Assembly: GCA_012026685.1 (NCBI GenBank)
Contig: VEOY01000138.1
Location: 1-39,867, forward strand
DNA: 39,867 nt
Direction of reading: 5' to 3'
Origin: Nitrospirota bacterium
Lineage (GTDB): Bacteria > Nitrospirota > Thermodesulfovibrionia > Thermodesulfovibrionales > UBA6898
The notes under the pieces are model-generated. The model made no database searches. It was not told the DNA's origin and was given only the letters and a program-made list of their open reading frames with translations. This document shows positions 16,747 through 25,628 of the stretch, one piece after another; position 1 is the first letter of the stretch, and the number at the start of each line of letters is the position of its first letter. Both the position numbers and the translations under genes were made by a program.

Positions 16747-17898
16747 TCATTTCGTTTTTCTGCTTCCCTGATAAAGCTCATACTCCAGCAGCCTGCACTC
16801 TATCGGTCCATTGAAGAACAGCAGTTTTCTGTTGGTCCGCAGCCCTATCTTCTTCGCCAGCTCCGGATTTCCCGTAAAGACATAGCCGCGGTACCCCCCG
16901 CATTTCTGCTTCAGGAAGTCCCCTATCCGGCGGTAGATATCCTCAAGCTCTGAAACCTTTCCCAGCCGTTCGCCATATTCCGGGTTCATGAGCACGACAC
17001 CGCCATCCTGAGGAATTTCGGTATCGGCAAAAGCGCATGCCCGGAATTCGATCAGGTGTTCGACGCCTGCAGTGCGCGCGTTCTTCCTTGCCGTATCGAC
17101 CGCATCCGCACTGATGTCCGTTGCAATGATCCTTCCCGGGAAGGTCTTTCTTCCCTCGGCCCGCGCTCTGTCCCTCAGCTTCTTCCAGTCATCTTCACGA
17201 AAATCCCTCAGGTGCATGAAACCGAAATTGTCCCGAAGTATTCCTGCCGGCCTGCCTGTGCCGATCAGCGCTGCCTCGATGGCAAGCGTACCGCTGCCGC
17301 ACATGGGGTTCACAAAGTTACCCGTGCCATGCCAGCCCGAAGCCATGACAAGGGCGGCTCCCAGAGTCTCCTGCAGCGGGGCCTTCCAGGGCATCCTGCG
17401 GTATGCCCTCTTTGAAAGCGGCTCTCCGGAGGTGTCAATATAGACCTTGCACTGATCCTCCTGCCAGTGAAGATGAATAACGGACCTGTCCCGCTCAGGG
17501 CCGGAATCAGGGCGCCTGCCGATCTTGTTCATGAAACGGTCGGCGACCGCGTCCTTGCATTTCTGACTCGCAAAGCGGCTGTTGTCAATGGTGGGCGTCT
17601 GGACCGTCGACGTAATGCTGAAATGACCGTCGAGAGGGATGATCTTTTCCCAGGGCATGGCGGTTACCTTCCGGTAAAGGTCGTCCGGGTCGCGCGCCGT
17701 GAACTCCGCCAGGAGAAAAAGCACCCTGAGCCCTGTCCTGAGGTGCAGGTTCAGTTCCATGGCATCTTCCATGCTGCCCTCGGTCTCTATCCCTGCCGCT
17801 GTTCTGGCCAGGACAGGAAATCCAAGGGAAGCAATCTCCTGCTCGAGCCACGCATCGACACCACGGCTGCAGGTTATGAACAGTTTGCTCTTCGTCAC
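16747..17898 (-). CDS. rlmL: THUMP-domain class I SAM-dependent RNA methyltransferase (RlmL-like)
   Basis: A 383-residue protein matching the RlmL half of E. coli RlmKL, which methylates N2 of a guanine in 23S rRNA. The N-terminal part (about 1-165) is ferredoxin-like plus THUMP. A Rossmann methyltransferase follows, with NPMCGSGT (about 197) as the SAM motif and NPEYGERLG (about 302) as the N-P-P-Y-type catalytic motif, here with Glu in place of the second Pro. No RlmK half is fused. The start is GTG at 17898, 17 bp after the LOG-family stop, so the two are likely co-transcribed. The exact target base is inferred from homology only. Confidence 0.88.
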   Translation of the reverse strand: MTKSKLFITCSRGVDAWLEQEIASLGFPVLARTAAGIETEGSMEDAMELNLHLRTGLRVLFLLAEFTARDPDDLYRKVTAMPWEKIIPLDGHFSITSTVQTPTIDNSRFASQKCKDAVADRFMNKIGRRPDSGPERDRSVIHLHWQEDQCKVYIDTSGEPLSKRAYRRMPWKAPLQETLGAALVMASGWHGTGNFVNPMCGSGTLAIEAALIGTGRPAGILRDNFGFMHLRDFREDDWKKLRDRARAEGRKTFPGRIIATDISADAVDTARKNARTAGVEHLIEFRACAFADTEIPQDGGVVLMNPEYGERLGKVSELEDIYRRIGDFLKQKCGGYRGYVFTGNPELAKKIGLRTNRKLLFFNGPIECRLLEYELYQGSRKTK

Positions 17899-17915
17899 GG
17901 TTCCGTTATCCGGGA

Positions 17916-18596
17916 TCAGGAGTCCGGCGGATTCTTTGCCCCGCCCTGCGGCCGGATACCCCCAAAGACCCTGAAATGCTCATTGATGAGGAACCGGATC
18001 TCTTCAGGTTTGTCTACGATGGAAAAGAGTGCAAAGTCCGCCCTCTCGATGGTCCCGTTCGCAACCAGTGTCGACTTCATCCAGTCGATGAGGCCCTTCC
18101 AGTACTCCGAACCATACAGGATGATCGGGAACGACTTAATGCGCTTTGTCTGTGCGAGGGTGAGCGCTTCGAACAGTTCGTCCATGGTCCCGAAACCGCC
18201 CGGGAAGATAATGTAAGCAATGGCATATTTAATGAACATGAGCTTGCGGATAAAAAAATACCGGAAAGAAAGGCTTATGTCCTGGTATTGGTTCGGGACC
18301 TGTTCTGAAGGTATCTCGATGTTCAGCCCGACGGAATGGGCCTTTCCTTTCTTGGCGCCTTTATTGGCACCTTCCATGACACCGGGGCCGCCTCCCGTGA
18401 TGATGGCAAACCCGTCATCAGCGAGCATCTTTGCCACGTCCACGGCATCGTCATAGTACTTATGTCCGGGGCCCAGGCGGGAACTGCCGAAGATCGAGAC
18501 GGCCGGCCCGATGTCGTTCAGGGTCTCAAACCCCTCCACGAGTTCTGACTGTATTCTGAACACACGCCATGTTTCGGATGTCTTGAGGTCTTCCAT
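17916..18596 (-). CDS. LOG-family (TIGR00730-type) nucleotide phosphoribohydrolase-like protein
   Basis: A 226-residue cytoplasmic Rossmann-fold protein. Family motifs GGGPGVMEGANKGA (about 70) and PGGFGTMDELFEAL (about 133) are intact. Members cleave the ribose-5-phosphate from cytokinin-type or other nucleoside monophosphates, while many bacterial ones act as nucleotide housekeeping enzymes. In bacteria a lysine decarboxylase label is common but generally wrong. ATG 18596 has AGGAGA just upstream. It is divergent from hpt (a purine salvage gene) and upstream of rlmL, which fits a nucleotide or RNA context without proving a link. Confidence 0.9.
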   Translation of the reverse strand: MEDLKTSETWRVFRIQSELVEGFETLNDIGPAVSIFGSSRLGPGHKYYDDAVDVAKMLADDGFAIITGGGPGVMEGANKGAKKGKAHSVGLNIEIPSEQVPNQYQDISLSFRYFFIRKLMFIKYAIAYIIFPGGFGTMDELFEALTLAQTKRIKSFPIILYGSEYWKGLIDWMKSTLVANGTIERADFALFSIVDKPEEIRFLINEHFRVFGGIRPQGGAKNPPDS

Positions 18597-18788
18597 CTGG
18601 TCGCTCTCCTGTTATCGTAGTTTCAGCGCGGCGAGAAGCCTGCAAGCTTCTCAGACCAGCCCCTGCTCCTGTCGGACCTGCGTACCCGCAGATGTCCCGG
18701 AAACGGGGAACCTGGCACGCTAAAATCATACTAAAGAACAGGGCATATGGCAAGGATGCCGGCGGTCGCCGTCCCGGGGTCAGGGCAG
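18597..18788. other. divergent intergenic region upstream of the LOG gene and hpt
   Basis: No gene, repeat or riboswitch is recognised in this part. The hpt promoter candidate lies at its right edge. Confidence 0.4.
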
Positions 18789-18817
18789 TTGCGATTAATG
18801 CTCAGGAACGTTAATAT
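18789..18817 (+). promoter_or_regulatory. Putative sigma70-type promoter for hpt
   Basis: -35 TTGCGA, 17-nt spacer, -10 TAATAT, about 33 nt before the hpt ATG. Each hexamer has four of six consensus bases. Confidence 0.5.
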
Positions 18818-18850
18818 ACAAGCGAATATTCATAATGCCCGGAGGTATGC

Positions 18851-19372
18851 ATGGTCGTAGGAAAGCCGTTTCTCACCGTAGAGCAGATTCATCAAAAGAA
18901 CAAAGAGCTTGCCGACAGGATCTCTGCCGACTACAAAGGGAGCAACCTTCTCGCCGTCGGTATCTTGAAGGGGGCCTTCATCTTCTTCAGTGACCTGGTG
19001 AGACTCATCAGGGTCCCGCTGACGATCGATTTCCTCGTTGCCTCAAGCTACATGAAGTCCGAGACCTCCGGAGAGATCAAGCTGCATTACAACATCAGGG
19101 AAGAGATCGCCGACAAGGACGTTCTTCTCGTCGAGGACATCGTTGACACCGGCATCACCCTGAACTACCTCCGGGAGCGCATCCTGAACGAAGGACCGCG
19201 AAGCCTGAAGATCTGCACGTTCCTCGACAAGAAGGGACGGAGAGAGGTAGACGTGCCCATCGATTATGTCGGCTTCGAGATACCGAACGAATTCGTTGTC
19301 GGCTACGGCCTTGACTACGACATCAAATACCGGAACCTCCCCTACATATCCATCTTCAAGAAGACCGCATAA
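18851..19372 (+). CDS. hpt: Hypoxanthine phosphoribosyltransferase
   Basis: A 173-residue purine salvage enzyme converting hypoxanthine (and usually guanine) plus PRPP to IMP or GMP. The PRPP loop LLVEDIVDTGITL (about 97-109) and the flexible-loop region ASSYMKSE are present, with the C-terminal DYDIKYRNLPYI typical of bacterial Hpt. GGAGG lies just upstream of ATG 18851. It is the first gene of a plus-strand run: hpt, queD, pmbA and the AOR gene follow with gaps of 17 bp or less. Confidence 0.95.
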   Translation: MVVGKPFLTVEQIHQKNKELADRISADYKGSNLLAVGILKGAFIFFSDLVRLIRVPLTIDFLVASSYMKSETSGEIKLHYNIREEIADKDVLLVEDIVDTGITLNYLRERILNEGPRSLKICTFLDKKGRREVDVPIDYVGFEIPNEFVVGYGLDYDIKYRNLPYISIFKKTA

Positions 19373-19389
19373 TACCACGGAGGAGATCC

Positions 19390-19761
19390 ATGTTTGAACT
19401 TTCGATCGAAGTCTCTTTTTCTGCAGCCCATCAGCTCAGGGGCTACAAGGGCAAGTGCGAGAACATGCACGGCCACAACTGGAAAGTGCAGGTCAACGTC
19501 ATGGCCGACACCCTGAATGACATAGATATCGCGATGGACTTCCATGACCTCAAACGGATGGCCCGTGAAGTGATCGCGCCTCTTGACCACGCGTACCTCA
19601 ACGATCTGTTCCCCTTCACTGAAAAGAATCCCTCTTCGGAGAATATTGCGAAATGGATATTCGACAGCCTGAAGAAGAAGATCACGGAGGAGCATGTCAG
19701 GGTCTCTGCAGTGACCGTCTGGGAATCGGACACTGCATCAGCAACCTATTATGAGCCTTGA
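19390..19761 (+). CDS. queD: 6-carboxytetrahydropterin synthase
   Basis: A 123-residue enzyme of the PTPS/QueD family, making 6-carboxy-5,6,7,8-tetrahydropterin from 7,8-dihydroneopterin triphosphate in queuosine and 7-deazapurine synthesis. Zinc ligands His14, His27 and His29 (HGH), catalytic Cys23 (CENMHGH) and the late VTVWES Glu are all present. The C-x3-H spacing matches QueD rather than eukaryotic PTPS. A GGAGGAG precedes ATG 19390. Its 3' end overlaps pmbA by 11 bp. No queC or queE is nearby. Confidence 0.94.
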   Translation: MFELSIEVSFSAAHQLRGYKGKCENMHGHNWKVQVNVMADTLNDIDIAMDFHDLKRMAREVIAPLDHAYLNDLFPFTEKNPSSENIAKWIFDSLKKKITEEHVRVSAVTVWESDTASATYYEP

Positions 19762-21091
19762 TCCGGGCATGGCCGCGGACATCGTGTCCCGTGCGCTCAG
19801 AGGCGGGGCTGACCAGGCCGAGGTGTTCTTCAAGTCCTACCGGAACGTATCGGCCGAGATAAAGGACCAGGCAGTAGAATCCCTCTCCACATCGTTCAGT
19901 TCGGGATACGCCGTGCGGGTGATCAGGAACAACAGGCTGGGGTTTTCCTTCTCTACGGAAATCCGGGATTCCGGCGAGGTCGTCATGCGGGCGCTGGAAG
20001 CAGCGGGTTCGGTCGACGAAGATCCGTTGCTCACCTTTGCGCAGGCATCTCCGGCATCCGAGGTCCTGGTCTTCGATGATGCCGTCCGGGACGTCAACGA
20101 AGACGACGCCATCCGCATGGCCATGCTGGTGGAGAAGGCCGCCTACGAAACTGATGACAGGATAAAGCGCGTGCGGAAGCCCGCTGCCTCATTCACGGTT
20201 TCGGAGACCGTCATCGCCAACTCCTGCGGCGTAGCAGCGCGATATCAGGCCACCTCGTGCTCGGCCCAGATAACCGCAGTCGCCGAATCAGGCTATGAAA
20301 ACCAGACAGGATGGGATTTCATGGGCTCGCGTTTCCTGAAGGACGTCTCGTTCGAGCAGGTCGGCAGGACTGCGGCAGCAGCGGCTGTCAGGCTGCTCGG
20401 GTCCCGGAAAATGCAGGGCATGAAAACGGATGTCATACTCGATAATGCCGTTGCAAATGATTTCCTCGGCGTCTTTGCTTCCTCTCTCTCTTCCGATGCG
20501 GTCCAAAAAGGGAAATCACTTCTCGCTGACAGGGTCGGCACCGCTATCATCAGCGCCCGGCTCAACATCATTGACAGCGGTCTCCTTCCCGGCCGGCTCG
20601 GCAGCAAGCCTCTGGACGACGAAGGCTCAGCAACTCAGACCACACCGCTGGTCCATGAAGGCGTGCTTCGGTCTTACCTGTTCAACACCTACACGGCTCG
20701 CAAGGGCAACGCAGCGTCAACGGGCAATGCTGTTCGCGGAAGTTTCACGGCACTGCCCGGCGTAGGCGTCACAAACCTGTTTATCGAACCGTCCGGCGCT
20801 GCAGCCTCCATCCCCCGTGACAGGCTTTTCGGTGCACTGGGGAAAGGCCTGTATATTGTTGACGCCATGGGGGTCCATACGGCAAATCCCATATCGGGCG
20901 ATTTTTCGATCGGCGTTTCGGGCATATGGATCGAGAACGGCAAGGCCGCTTACCCCGTAAAGGAGGCCGTCATCTCCGGCAATCTGCTCGATTTCTTCAA
21001 CAAGGTCTCGGGCGTGTCCGATGACCTCCGGTTCTACGGCGCTCTCGGTTCACCCAGCCTGATCATATCCGATGTAGATGTAAGCGCCTGA
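19751..21091 (+). CDS. pmbA: TldD/PmbA family protein (PmbA/TldE-like)
   Basis: A 446-residue protein of the PmbA (TldE) branch, which pairs with TldD to form a heterodimeric protease involved in microcin maturation and removal of unfolded peptides. It lacks the HExxxH zinc site, as expected for the PmbA partner. Family segments LADRVGT, LDDEGSATQTTPLVHEG and GLYIVDAMGVHTANPISGDFSIGVSG are intact. The start overlaps the end of queD, indicating coupling. No tldD is seen here, so the catalytic partner must be elsewhere in the genome. Confidence 0.92.
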   Translation: MSLDPGMAADIVSRALRGGADQAEVFFKSYRNVSAEIKDQAVESLSTSFSSGYAVRVIRNNRLGFSFSTEIRDSGEVVMRALEAAGSVDEDPLLTFAQASPASEVLVFDDAVRDVNEDDAIRMAMLVEKAAYETDDRIKRVRKPAASFTVSETVIANSCGVAARYQATSCSAQITAVAESGYENQTGWDFMGSRFLKDVSFEQVGRTAAAAAVRLLGSRKMQGMKTDVILDNAVANDFLGVFASSLSSDAVQKGKSLLADRVGTAIISARLNIIDSGLLPGRLGSKPLDDEGSATQTTPLVHEGVLRSYLFNTYTARKGNAASTGNAVRGSFTALPGVGVTNLFIEPSGAAASIPRDRLFGALGKGLYIVDAMGVHTANPISGDFSIGVSGIWIENGKAAYPVKEAVISGNLLDFFNKVSGVSDDLRFYGALGSPSLIISDVDVSA

Positions 21092-21101
21092 ACCTCTGTC
21101 C

Positions 21102-22856
21102 ATGTACGGGTACACATCCAGAAGCCTCCGCATAGACCTTTCCACCGGCAGTGCGACGGTCATCGGCACCCCGCCGGACATAGTGTCAAAGTTCATCGGC
21201 GGCAGAGGGGCCGGCATTGCCCTCGCAGGCAGGAGGCTGACCGGAAACTTCGACGATCCCGCGACGCCGCTCATCATCGCGTCAGGCCCCCTTGTCGCAA
21301 CGGAAGCGCCGACATCCGGACGGGCCTCGGTCATATCTCGTTCCCCCCTCACCGGGACCGTACTTGACTGTTCCGTGGGCGGCAAGTTCGGCACGGAGCT
21401 CAAGCATGCCGGCTTCGACATCATCGAGATCACCGGGATCGCCCCAACATGGTCTTTGATCACCATTGAGGACCAGAAGGTTACCATTTCGGACGCTTCC
21501 GCTCTCGCAGGGAAGAACGTGACCGATGTGCGGACAGCTCTCGGCACGGACGGAGCTGATGCCGTTATCGGGGTCGCCGGAGAAAAACAGGTCAGGTTCG
21601 CTTCCATCGTCTTTGACGGACACTATCTTGCGGGGAGGGGCGGCATGGGCGCTGTCATGGGGGCGAAGAAGCTCAAAGCGATCCGGGTCAGGGGAAACGG
21701 CACATTCGACATCTTTGACAGAGCAGCCCTGAGGGCAAGCCGTGAGGAGATCATGAGGCTGCTCAGGGCGTCGCAGGCCGTGTTCGGAGAACTGGGCCTA
21801 GCGGAATTCGGGACGGCGGCGCTTGTTGACCTCATCCATGCCCGGCGGATGGAACCGACCGGCAACTTCAGGCAGACCTTTTACGATCACTCGTCCTCCT
21901 ATGCCGGGTATGCCCTGAAGCATATCTACCGGACAAAGAAGACCGGGTGCAGGGGATGCCCTATCCTCTGCAAGAAGATCGGTCAACATGGCGAAGTGAT
22001 CCCCGAGTATGAGACGGTCTCCCATTTCGGCGCGCTTAACCTCAACAACGACGCCGCCTCCATCGTGGAAGCCAACAGGCTCTGCAATGAATACGGCATG
22101 GACACGATCAGCACCGCGGCGACCATTGCCTGCTACGCAGAGATAGAGGACAGGAAGCTTACGTCCGAAGACATTCTTGATACCATCCGGGCAATAGGCG
22201 AACGGAGGACCGGGCTGGGGAATCAGCTCTCCGAAGGATCACATCGGTACGCGAATGCCTCCGGCAGGCCCGGCGCGACCATGTCGGTCAAAGGACTTGA
22301 ACTGCCTGCGTATGATCCCCGGGGCGCGTGCGGCATGGCGCTCGCTTATGCGACCTCAAACCGTGGCGGCTGCCATCTGCGGGCCTACCCGATCAGCCAC
22401 GAGATACTGCGCAAGCCGGTAGCCACGGACCGTTTCTCCTTTGAGGGAAAAGCCAGGATCATCAAGATCGCCGAGGACATGAATGCGGTCATCGACTCGC
22501 TGACCGCCTGCAAGTTCGTCTTCTTTGCCGCTTCTCTCGAGGAATACGCAAAGGCGGTATCAGCAGTCACGGGCAGGGAATACGATACGCAATCGCTGCT
22601 CAGGACCGGGGAAAGGATCTACGTTCTCGAGCGCTACCTTAACTCGCTCAACGGCTTCGACGCGGATGACGACGATCTGCCGGGGCGGTTCTTTACGGAA
22701 GAAGGCACATCGTCACCGAACATCAGGATAAAGCCTCTTGTCCGGCAGGAGTTCCTTGATGCCCGGAGCAATTACTACAAGATCAGGGGATATGACGCCC
22801 ATGGCAAGCCGACCGCAGAGCTCATGGAGAAACTGGGGCTGGGAGAATATGTGTAA
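21102..22856 (+). CDS. Aldehyde:ferredoxin oxidoreductase family tungstoenzyme
   Basis: A 584-residue AOR-family oxidoreductase, expected to carry a tungstopterin and one [4Fe-4S] cluster and to oxidise aldehydes with ferredoxin (or the reverse). The N-terminal domain has GGRGAGIALAGRRL and the pterin-binding GRGGMGAVMGAKKLKAI (about 180-195). Cluster cysteines are CRGCPILC (about 283-290) with a distal Cys near 469 (TACKF). The family RGGCHLRAYPISHE is present. Length is close to the usual 600. No pterin synthesis genes or ferredoxin are adjacent; the ferredoxin-type protein at 4.3 kb is a candidate partner only by co-residence. Substrate is unknown. It is followed by an aldolase-like gene. 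Confidence 0.93.
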   Translation: MYGYTSRSLRIDLSTGSATVIGTPPDIVSKFIGGRGAGIALAGRRLTGNFDDPATPLIIASGPLVATEAPTSGRASVISRSPLTGTVLDCSVGGKFGTELKHAGFDIIEITGIAPTWSLITIEDQKVTISDASALAGKNVTDVRTALGTDGADAVIGVAGEKQVRFASIVFDGHYLAGRGGMGAVMGAKKLKAIRVRGNGTFDIFDRAALRASREEIMRLLRASQAVFGELGLAEFGTAALVDLIHARRMEPTGNFRQTFYDHSSSYAGYALKHIYRTKKTGCRGCPILCKKIGQHGEVIPEYETVSHFGALNLNNDAASIVEANRLCNEYGMDTISTAATIACYAEIEDRKLTSEDILDTIRAIGERRTGLGNQLSEGSHRYANASGRPGATMSVKGLELPAYDPRGACGMALAYATSNRGGCHLRAYPISHEILRKPVATDRFSFEGKARIIKIAEDMNAVIDSLTACKFVFFAASLEEYAKAVSAVTGREYDTQSLLRTGERIYVLERYLNSLNGFDADDDDLPGRFFTEEGTSSPNIRIKPLVRQEFLDARSNYYKIRGYDAHGKPTAELMEKLGLGEYV

Positions 22857-22941
22857 AAGCGGCATATGGCGCGGAACAAAAGCAAAAGGCCGGAAAGGGC
22901 GCGGCGTAAGACAACACCTCCGACAGACAAACTGAATACTC

Positions 22942-24120
22942 ATGAAGAAACTCATCGATAAATACGTCGGCAAGATCGTAAGTCAGGGACTGGCAGAGAG
23001 AGAGAGCATTGCCCTTATCGGCCTTGATGCAGAGTTCACGGCGAACAGGAGCCTTTCAGATATCGACCCCGAGCTGCTCAAGGTCTTTGACCGCATGAAC
23101 ATAAATGCCCTTCTCTATGCTGAACCCGCAGAGCCGTACAGGAGCATCCTGCGGTATCTTGCGGCTCATCATAATGGGTGTCTGGTGCCTACAGACTGCG
23201 AGACGCGCACATTTCTTCATGATATCCCCGTTATCCCCGTCCTCTCGGCAGAAGCGGTTGTCACGGCACTGTCACACCGCAAGGCAGCGATCGTCGGGGA
23301 TAAGGGTATCATCTCCTTCGGCACCGTAAGCCCTGAACAGGCGTTTGTATCGTTCAGTTCCGTCTGCTTCTCGACATTCGTGAAGTTCTTCACGGACGTG
23401 ATGTACCATCTTGACGACCTTGCGGGCCGCAGAGCCGACAGGAATGCGGAACTTCTGGAGGCTTACCGGGAAATATCCGGAAAGGTCCCGGCTCCGGTCC
23501 TCGGCTGCGATGCCGTCCCCCTCTCCCCACCCGCTGAAATTGATGAAATATATCGGCAGATGGCCGATACCGGCAAAGAGCTGGTGAGACAGAGACTGGT
23601 TGATTCGTATTTCGGCAATATCTCCTATATCTACGGGGACACCATTTACATAAGCCAGACGGGAAGTTCCATGGATGAGCTTGAGGCCTGCATCGATGCT
23701 GTCCCCCTTGATGGTTCATCCTCTTCCGGGATCACTGCTTCATCCGAACTGTCCGCGCACATCAGCATCTTCAGAAGGACCGGAAGGCGTGCCATCATAC
23801 ACGGTCATCCGAAGTTCACGGTCATCATGTCCATGTCCTGCAGAAAGCAGGGATGCGACATGTCGACCTGCTACCGGTCCTGCAGAACGGAGCGGTCGGT
23901 CTCGGGCATGCCTGTCGTTTCCGGAGAGATAGGCACGGGGCCAACCGGGCTGGTCCATACGGTGCCTGAAGCCATGACCCGAGGAAAGGCTGTACTGGTC
24001 TTCGGCCACGGCATTTTTTCCGCGAGCGGGGACAACTTCAGTCCTGCCTTCGATCTCCTCCGGTCCGCGGAGGAGACGTGCAGAAAGGAATATTTCAAGA
24101 AAATTCAGGCACTTATATAA
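22942..24120 (+). CDS. Tandem class II aldolase/adducin-like protein
   Basis: A 392-residue protein made of two aldolase-like halves. The C-terminal half (about 205-390) has the four zinc ligands of class II aldolases: Glu in SSELSAH, the HGH in IIHGHPK (about 287) and the His of VFGHGIF (about 354). It could therefore cleave a sugar phosphate or related aldol. A four-cysteine insert (CRKQGCDMSTCYRSC) right after HGH is an oddity and may bind metal. The N-terminal half has related spacing but no complete metal site and looks degenerate or structural. The start ATG 22942 has a weak binding site. Placement 85 bp after the AOR gene suggests that an aldehyde released here could feed that enzyme. 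Confidence 0.85.
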   Translation: MKKLIDKYVGKIVSQGLAERESIALIGLDAEFTANRSLSDIDPELLKVFDRMNINALLYAEPAEPYRSILRYLAAHHNGCLVPTDCETRTFLHDIPVIPVLSAEAVVTALSHRKAAIVGDKGIISFGTVSPEQAFVSFSSVCFSTFVKFFTDVMYHLDDLAGRRADRNAELLEAYREISGKVPAPVLGCDAVPLSPPAEIDEIYRQMADTGKELVRQRLVDSYFGNISYIYGDTIYISQTGSSMDELEACIDAVPLDGSSSSGITASSELSAHISIFRRTGRRAIIHGHPKFTVIMSMSCRKQGCDMSTCYRSCRTERSVSGMPVVSGEIGTGPTGLVHTVPEAMTRGKAVLVFGHGIFSASGDNFSPAFDLLRSAEETCRKEYFKKIQALI

Positions 24121-24121
24121 T
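24093..24121 (+). promoter_or_regulatory. Putative promoter for the acyl-CoA dehydrogenase gene
   Basis: A perfect -10 TATAAT with a 17-nt spacer to a weak -35 TTTCAA, overlapping the end of the aldolase-like gene and about 95 nt upstream of the dehydrogenase start. Confidence 0.5.
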
Positions 24122-24214
24122 ATTATTCCTTTCAAAAATCTGCAGGTATCTGGTAGAATGTTCGATAACGTTTCTTTCTTGCTGTTTGAGACTTTAAAAG
24201 CCGGAGGACTAACC

Positions 24215-25375
24215 ATGGACTATTTTTTGACTGAAGAGCAGATAATGATACGGGATCTTGCCAGGCAGATCGCCGAAGAGAAGATCGTTCCGGTAAGGGG
24301 CGAACTGGATGAGACCGGCGAGTTCCCCTGGGAGATCATGAAGGTGCTCGCTCAGTCAGATCTTTTCGGTCTTTTCATCCCTGAGGAGTACGGTGGCCTC
24401 GGCAAGGGATGCCTGGAACTCTGCATTGCGGTCGAAGAACTTTCCCGCGCCTGTGTGGGCGTGTCGACGTCCTATGCTGCCAACGCGCTCGGTACGTATC
24501 CGCTCCTGCTCTTCGGCTCCGATGCCCAGAAGAAGAAGTTCCTGTCCGATATTGCAGCAGGCAAAAAGCTGGTCGCGTTCGGCCTTACCGAGGCAAATGC
24601 CGGAAGTGATGCCAGCGGCATCCAGACAACGGCAAAACTCGATGGAAATGAATATGTGCTGAACGGCACGAAGCAGTGGATCACGAACGGAAGTGTAGCC
24701 GATGTCTACACGATCATAGCGATCACCGACCGGGCGAAGGGGCCCCGCGGCGCGTCCGCCTTTGTCGTGGAAAAAGGGACACCCGGCTTCAGCTTCGGCA
24801 AGAAAGAGAACAAAATGGGCATCAGGGCATCCATAACCACTGAGCTCGTGTTCGATAATTGCCGCATCCCGAAGGAAAACCTTATCGGAAAGGAAGGCAT
24901 GGGCTTTATCGTTGCCATGAAGACCCTTGACAGCTCCCGTACGGGTGTCGGTGCCCAGGGCCTCGGCGTTGCCCAGGGTGCGTTCGACGAGGCGGTGAAG
25001 TTCGCACGTAAAAGGGTCCAGTTCGGGCATCCGATCATCAGCTTTCAGGCGATCCAGCATATGCTTGCGGATATGGCCACCTCCATCGAAGCAGCCCGTG
25101 CATTGATATATTCCGTGGCCCGTTATGTGGACAGCGGGGCAAAGGAAGTATCCAAGGTCTCTGCCATGGCAAAGTGTTTTGCCACCGATCTCGGCATGAA
25201 GGTGACGACCGATGCGGTACAGATCATGGGAGGCTCCGGATATATGAAAGAATACCCGGGCGAGAAGATGATGCGTGACGCAAAGATCCTTCAGATCTAT
25301 GAAGGCACGAACCAGATACAAAGGAATGTCATCGGCCAGGAGATCATCAAGGAATTCGCCCGGAACAACAAGTAA
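24215..25375 (+). CDS. Acyl-CoA dehydrogenase (short/medium-chain type)
   Basis: A 386-residue flavoenzyme that introduces the alpha-beta double bond in acyl-CoA, passing electrons to electron-transfer flavoprotein. Family features: LTEANAGSDASGIQTTA (FAD/substrate loop), WITNGSVADVY, KMGIRAS and C-terminal GGSGYMKEYPGEKMMRD followed by QIYEGTNQIQ. In that last segment Glu363 is the catalytic base of the butyryl/short-chain group. ATG 24215 is preceded by GGAGG; the frame extension to 24158 has no support. It has its own promoter candidate and a clear terminator. No etfAB or other beta-oxidation gene is adjacent, so its acyl substrate cannot be named. Confidence 0.95.
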   Translation: MDYFLTEEQIMIRDLARQIAEEKIVPVRGELDETGEFPWEIMKVLAQSDLFGLFIPEEYGGLGKGCLELCIAVEELSRACVGVSTSYAANALGTYPLLLFGSDAQKKKFLSDIAAGKKLVAFGLTEANAGSDASGIQTTAKLDGNEYVLNGTKQWITNGSVADVYTIIAITDRAKGPRGASAFVVEKGTPGFSFGKKENKMGIRASITTELVFDNCRIPKENLIGKEGMGFIVAMKTLDSSRTGVGAQGLGVAQGAFDEAVKFARKRVQFGHPIISFQAIQHMLADMATSIEAARALIYSVARYVDSGAKEVSKVSAMAKCFATDLGMKVTTDAVQIMGGSGYMKEYPGEKMMRDAKILQIYEGTNQIQRNVIGQEIIKEFARNNK

Positions 25376-25398
25376 TCCTGCTGTCTTTAAATGAAAAT

Positions 25399-25437
25399 AA
25401 AGACCTGCCGTTTTCATCACGATCGGCAGGTCTTTTT
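25399..25437 (+). terminator. Rho-independent terminator after the acyl-CoA dehydrogenase
   Basis: A perfect 12-bp stem (aaagacctgccg pairing with cggcaggtcttt) with a 13-nt loop runs into a U-rich tract (tctttttg). Confidence 0.88.
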
Positions 25438-25466
25438 GTTGTATACTGGTTCAAGAGGACTGAGCC

Positions 25467-25628
25467 ATTGACCAGGACAAGGAGATCCAGGAGATCAGCG
25501 AGATCGAAGAGATCAAGCATATGATGATCGAGATCATGAAGACGCAGGAAACCATCCTTGACAGACTTGAGCACATCTCTCAGAGCATCGGCAAGCTGAA
25601 ACACTTTTCCTCAGGGAAAAAGAAGTAG
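25467..25628 (+). CDS. Short coiled-coil protein with possible ATT start
   Basis: A 53-codon frame ending in TAG at 25626-25628. It reads as a regular amphipathic helix: DKEIQEISEIEEIKHMM, then TQETILDRLEHISQ, and a basic tail (SSGKKK). The heptad-like Ile/Leu spacing and acidic-to-basic composition look coding. The only candidate start that keeps the whole helix is ATT at 25467, behind AGAGGA; the TTG one base later is in another frame and soon meets TGA. The first in-frame ATG is at 25521, which would leave 35 residues. No family is recognised. It is short and easily missed, lying between a terminator and the rhamnose cluster promoter. Confidence 0.5.
   Translation: MDQDKEIQEISEIEEIKHMMIEIMKTQETILDRLEHISQSIGKLKHFSSGKKK

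Noticed and set aside
22867-22965. About 30-codon basic frame between the AOR and aldolase genes
   Set aside because: No binding site, overlaps the aldolase start and has low complexity.
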